DNA from: a virus
DNA: 29,474 nucleotides
Virus record (IMG/VR): IMGVR_UViG_3300021226_000021
Coordinates: 1-29,474 of that record
Reading direction: 5' to 3' (one strand)
Made by a program: the position numbers and the translations under genes. This document shows positions 29,338 to 29,474 of the stretch, piece by piece; position 1 is the first letter of the stretch, and the number at the start of each line of letters is the position of its first letter. The notes beneath the pieces are model-generated. The model searched no databases. It was not told where the DNA came from and saw only the letters and a program-made list of their open reading frames with translations.

Positions 29338-29474
29338 ACAAAAAAAAGAACTGAACAAGTATGAAGCAGTGGCAAGGAACGATATACTGCAGCGTATGAA
29401 GTAAAAACACAAGCACAGATAGTATATACGTCAATAGCATCAAGAAAAGTAATATAGAGACACTCCACTAGAGG
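29338..29474. other. Non-biological read tail beyond the P5 adapter
   Basis: This A-rich tail follows the end of P5. Read on the opposite strand it shows a T-tract directly before AATGATACGG, the mirror image of the left end and the expected poly-T spacer of the flow-cell oligonucleotide. Nothing in it looks coding. Confidence 0.85.

Noticed and set aside
29227-29412. N-terminal extension of the HNH protein
   Set aside because: The extension is coded by adapter (EIYTLSLHDALPI) and by another frame of the truncated HExxH gene.
29271-29468. 65-residue minus-strand frame at the right edge
   Set aside because: It contains the adapter-coded peptide RPPRSTLFPYTTLFRS and read-tail noise; not a gene.

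Overview
The window is a metagenome-style or shotgun assembly contig of a short-tailed (podovirus-like) bacteriophage. It is flanked at both ends by untrimmed Illumina library sequence, so only about 248-29279 is phage DNA. The phage assignment rests on terminase, portal, scaffold, HK97-type capsid, an adaptor/nozzle pair, several ejection-type proteins and no tape-measure, sheath or tail-tube genes. The host is almost certainly Gram-negative, because the lysis module has an inner/outer spanin pair (Rz with an Rz1 lipoprotein gene embedded in another frame). Shine-Dalgarno sites are ordinary AAGGA/GGAG and the three clear promoters are near-perfect sigma70 consensus. No integrase, repressor, phage RNA polymerase, tRNA or CRISPR was seen. 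The gene content (class II B12-dependent ribonucleotide reductase, ThyX, metallophosphoesterase) recalls SIO1/cobavirus-like podoviruses, but that link is an inference.

Layout: 1-247 is junk and P7 adapter. 248-703 is a non-coding leader with a strong promoter, two hairpins and three 21-bp tandem repeats that end exactly at the small-terminase start codon. 704-24419 is one rightward late region: packaging (terS, a lysozyme-like gene, terL, a Cys-rich protein, portal), then a second promoter and head genes (two small proteins, scaffold, capsid), a terminator, a fiber cassette (7660-12211), a run of four small membrane proteins followed by Rz/Rz1 and an M15 endopeptidase (12204-14516), two small basic proteins, a third promoter, then adaptor, nozzle, a second fiber and four ejection-type proteins. 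A bidirectional terminator at 24440-24465 separates this from a leftward early/middle operon (29279 down to 24467): a truncated HExxH protein, HNH nuclease, small unknowns, ThyX, a phosphoesterase, the ribonucleotide reductase and a small terminal gene. Replication genes (polymerase, helicase, primase) are missing and presumably lie beyond the right edge.

How it works together: the leftward operon supplies deoxynucleotides (reductase plus ThyX), while the rightward transcripts, driven by three almost identical host-type promoters, build heads, fibers and the ejection apparatus and then lyse the cell. Start-stop overlaps of the ATGA or TAATG type link most adjacent genes. The most unusual signals are a complete absence of CCWGG sites in about 29 kb (Pro-Gly pairs are always written CCC-GG or CCG-GG), the structured terS leader with 21-bp repeats, a membrane-protein gene whose only plausible start is ATT, and a dense lysis cassette with an EF-hand membrane protein.
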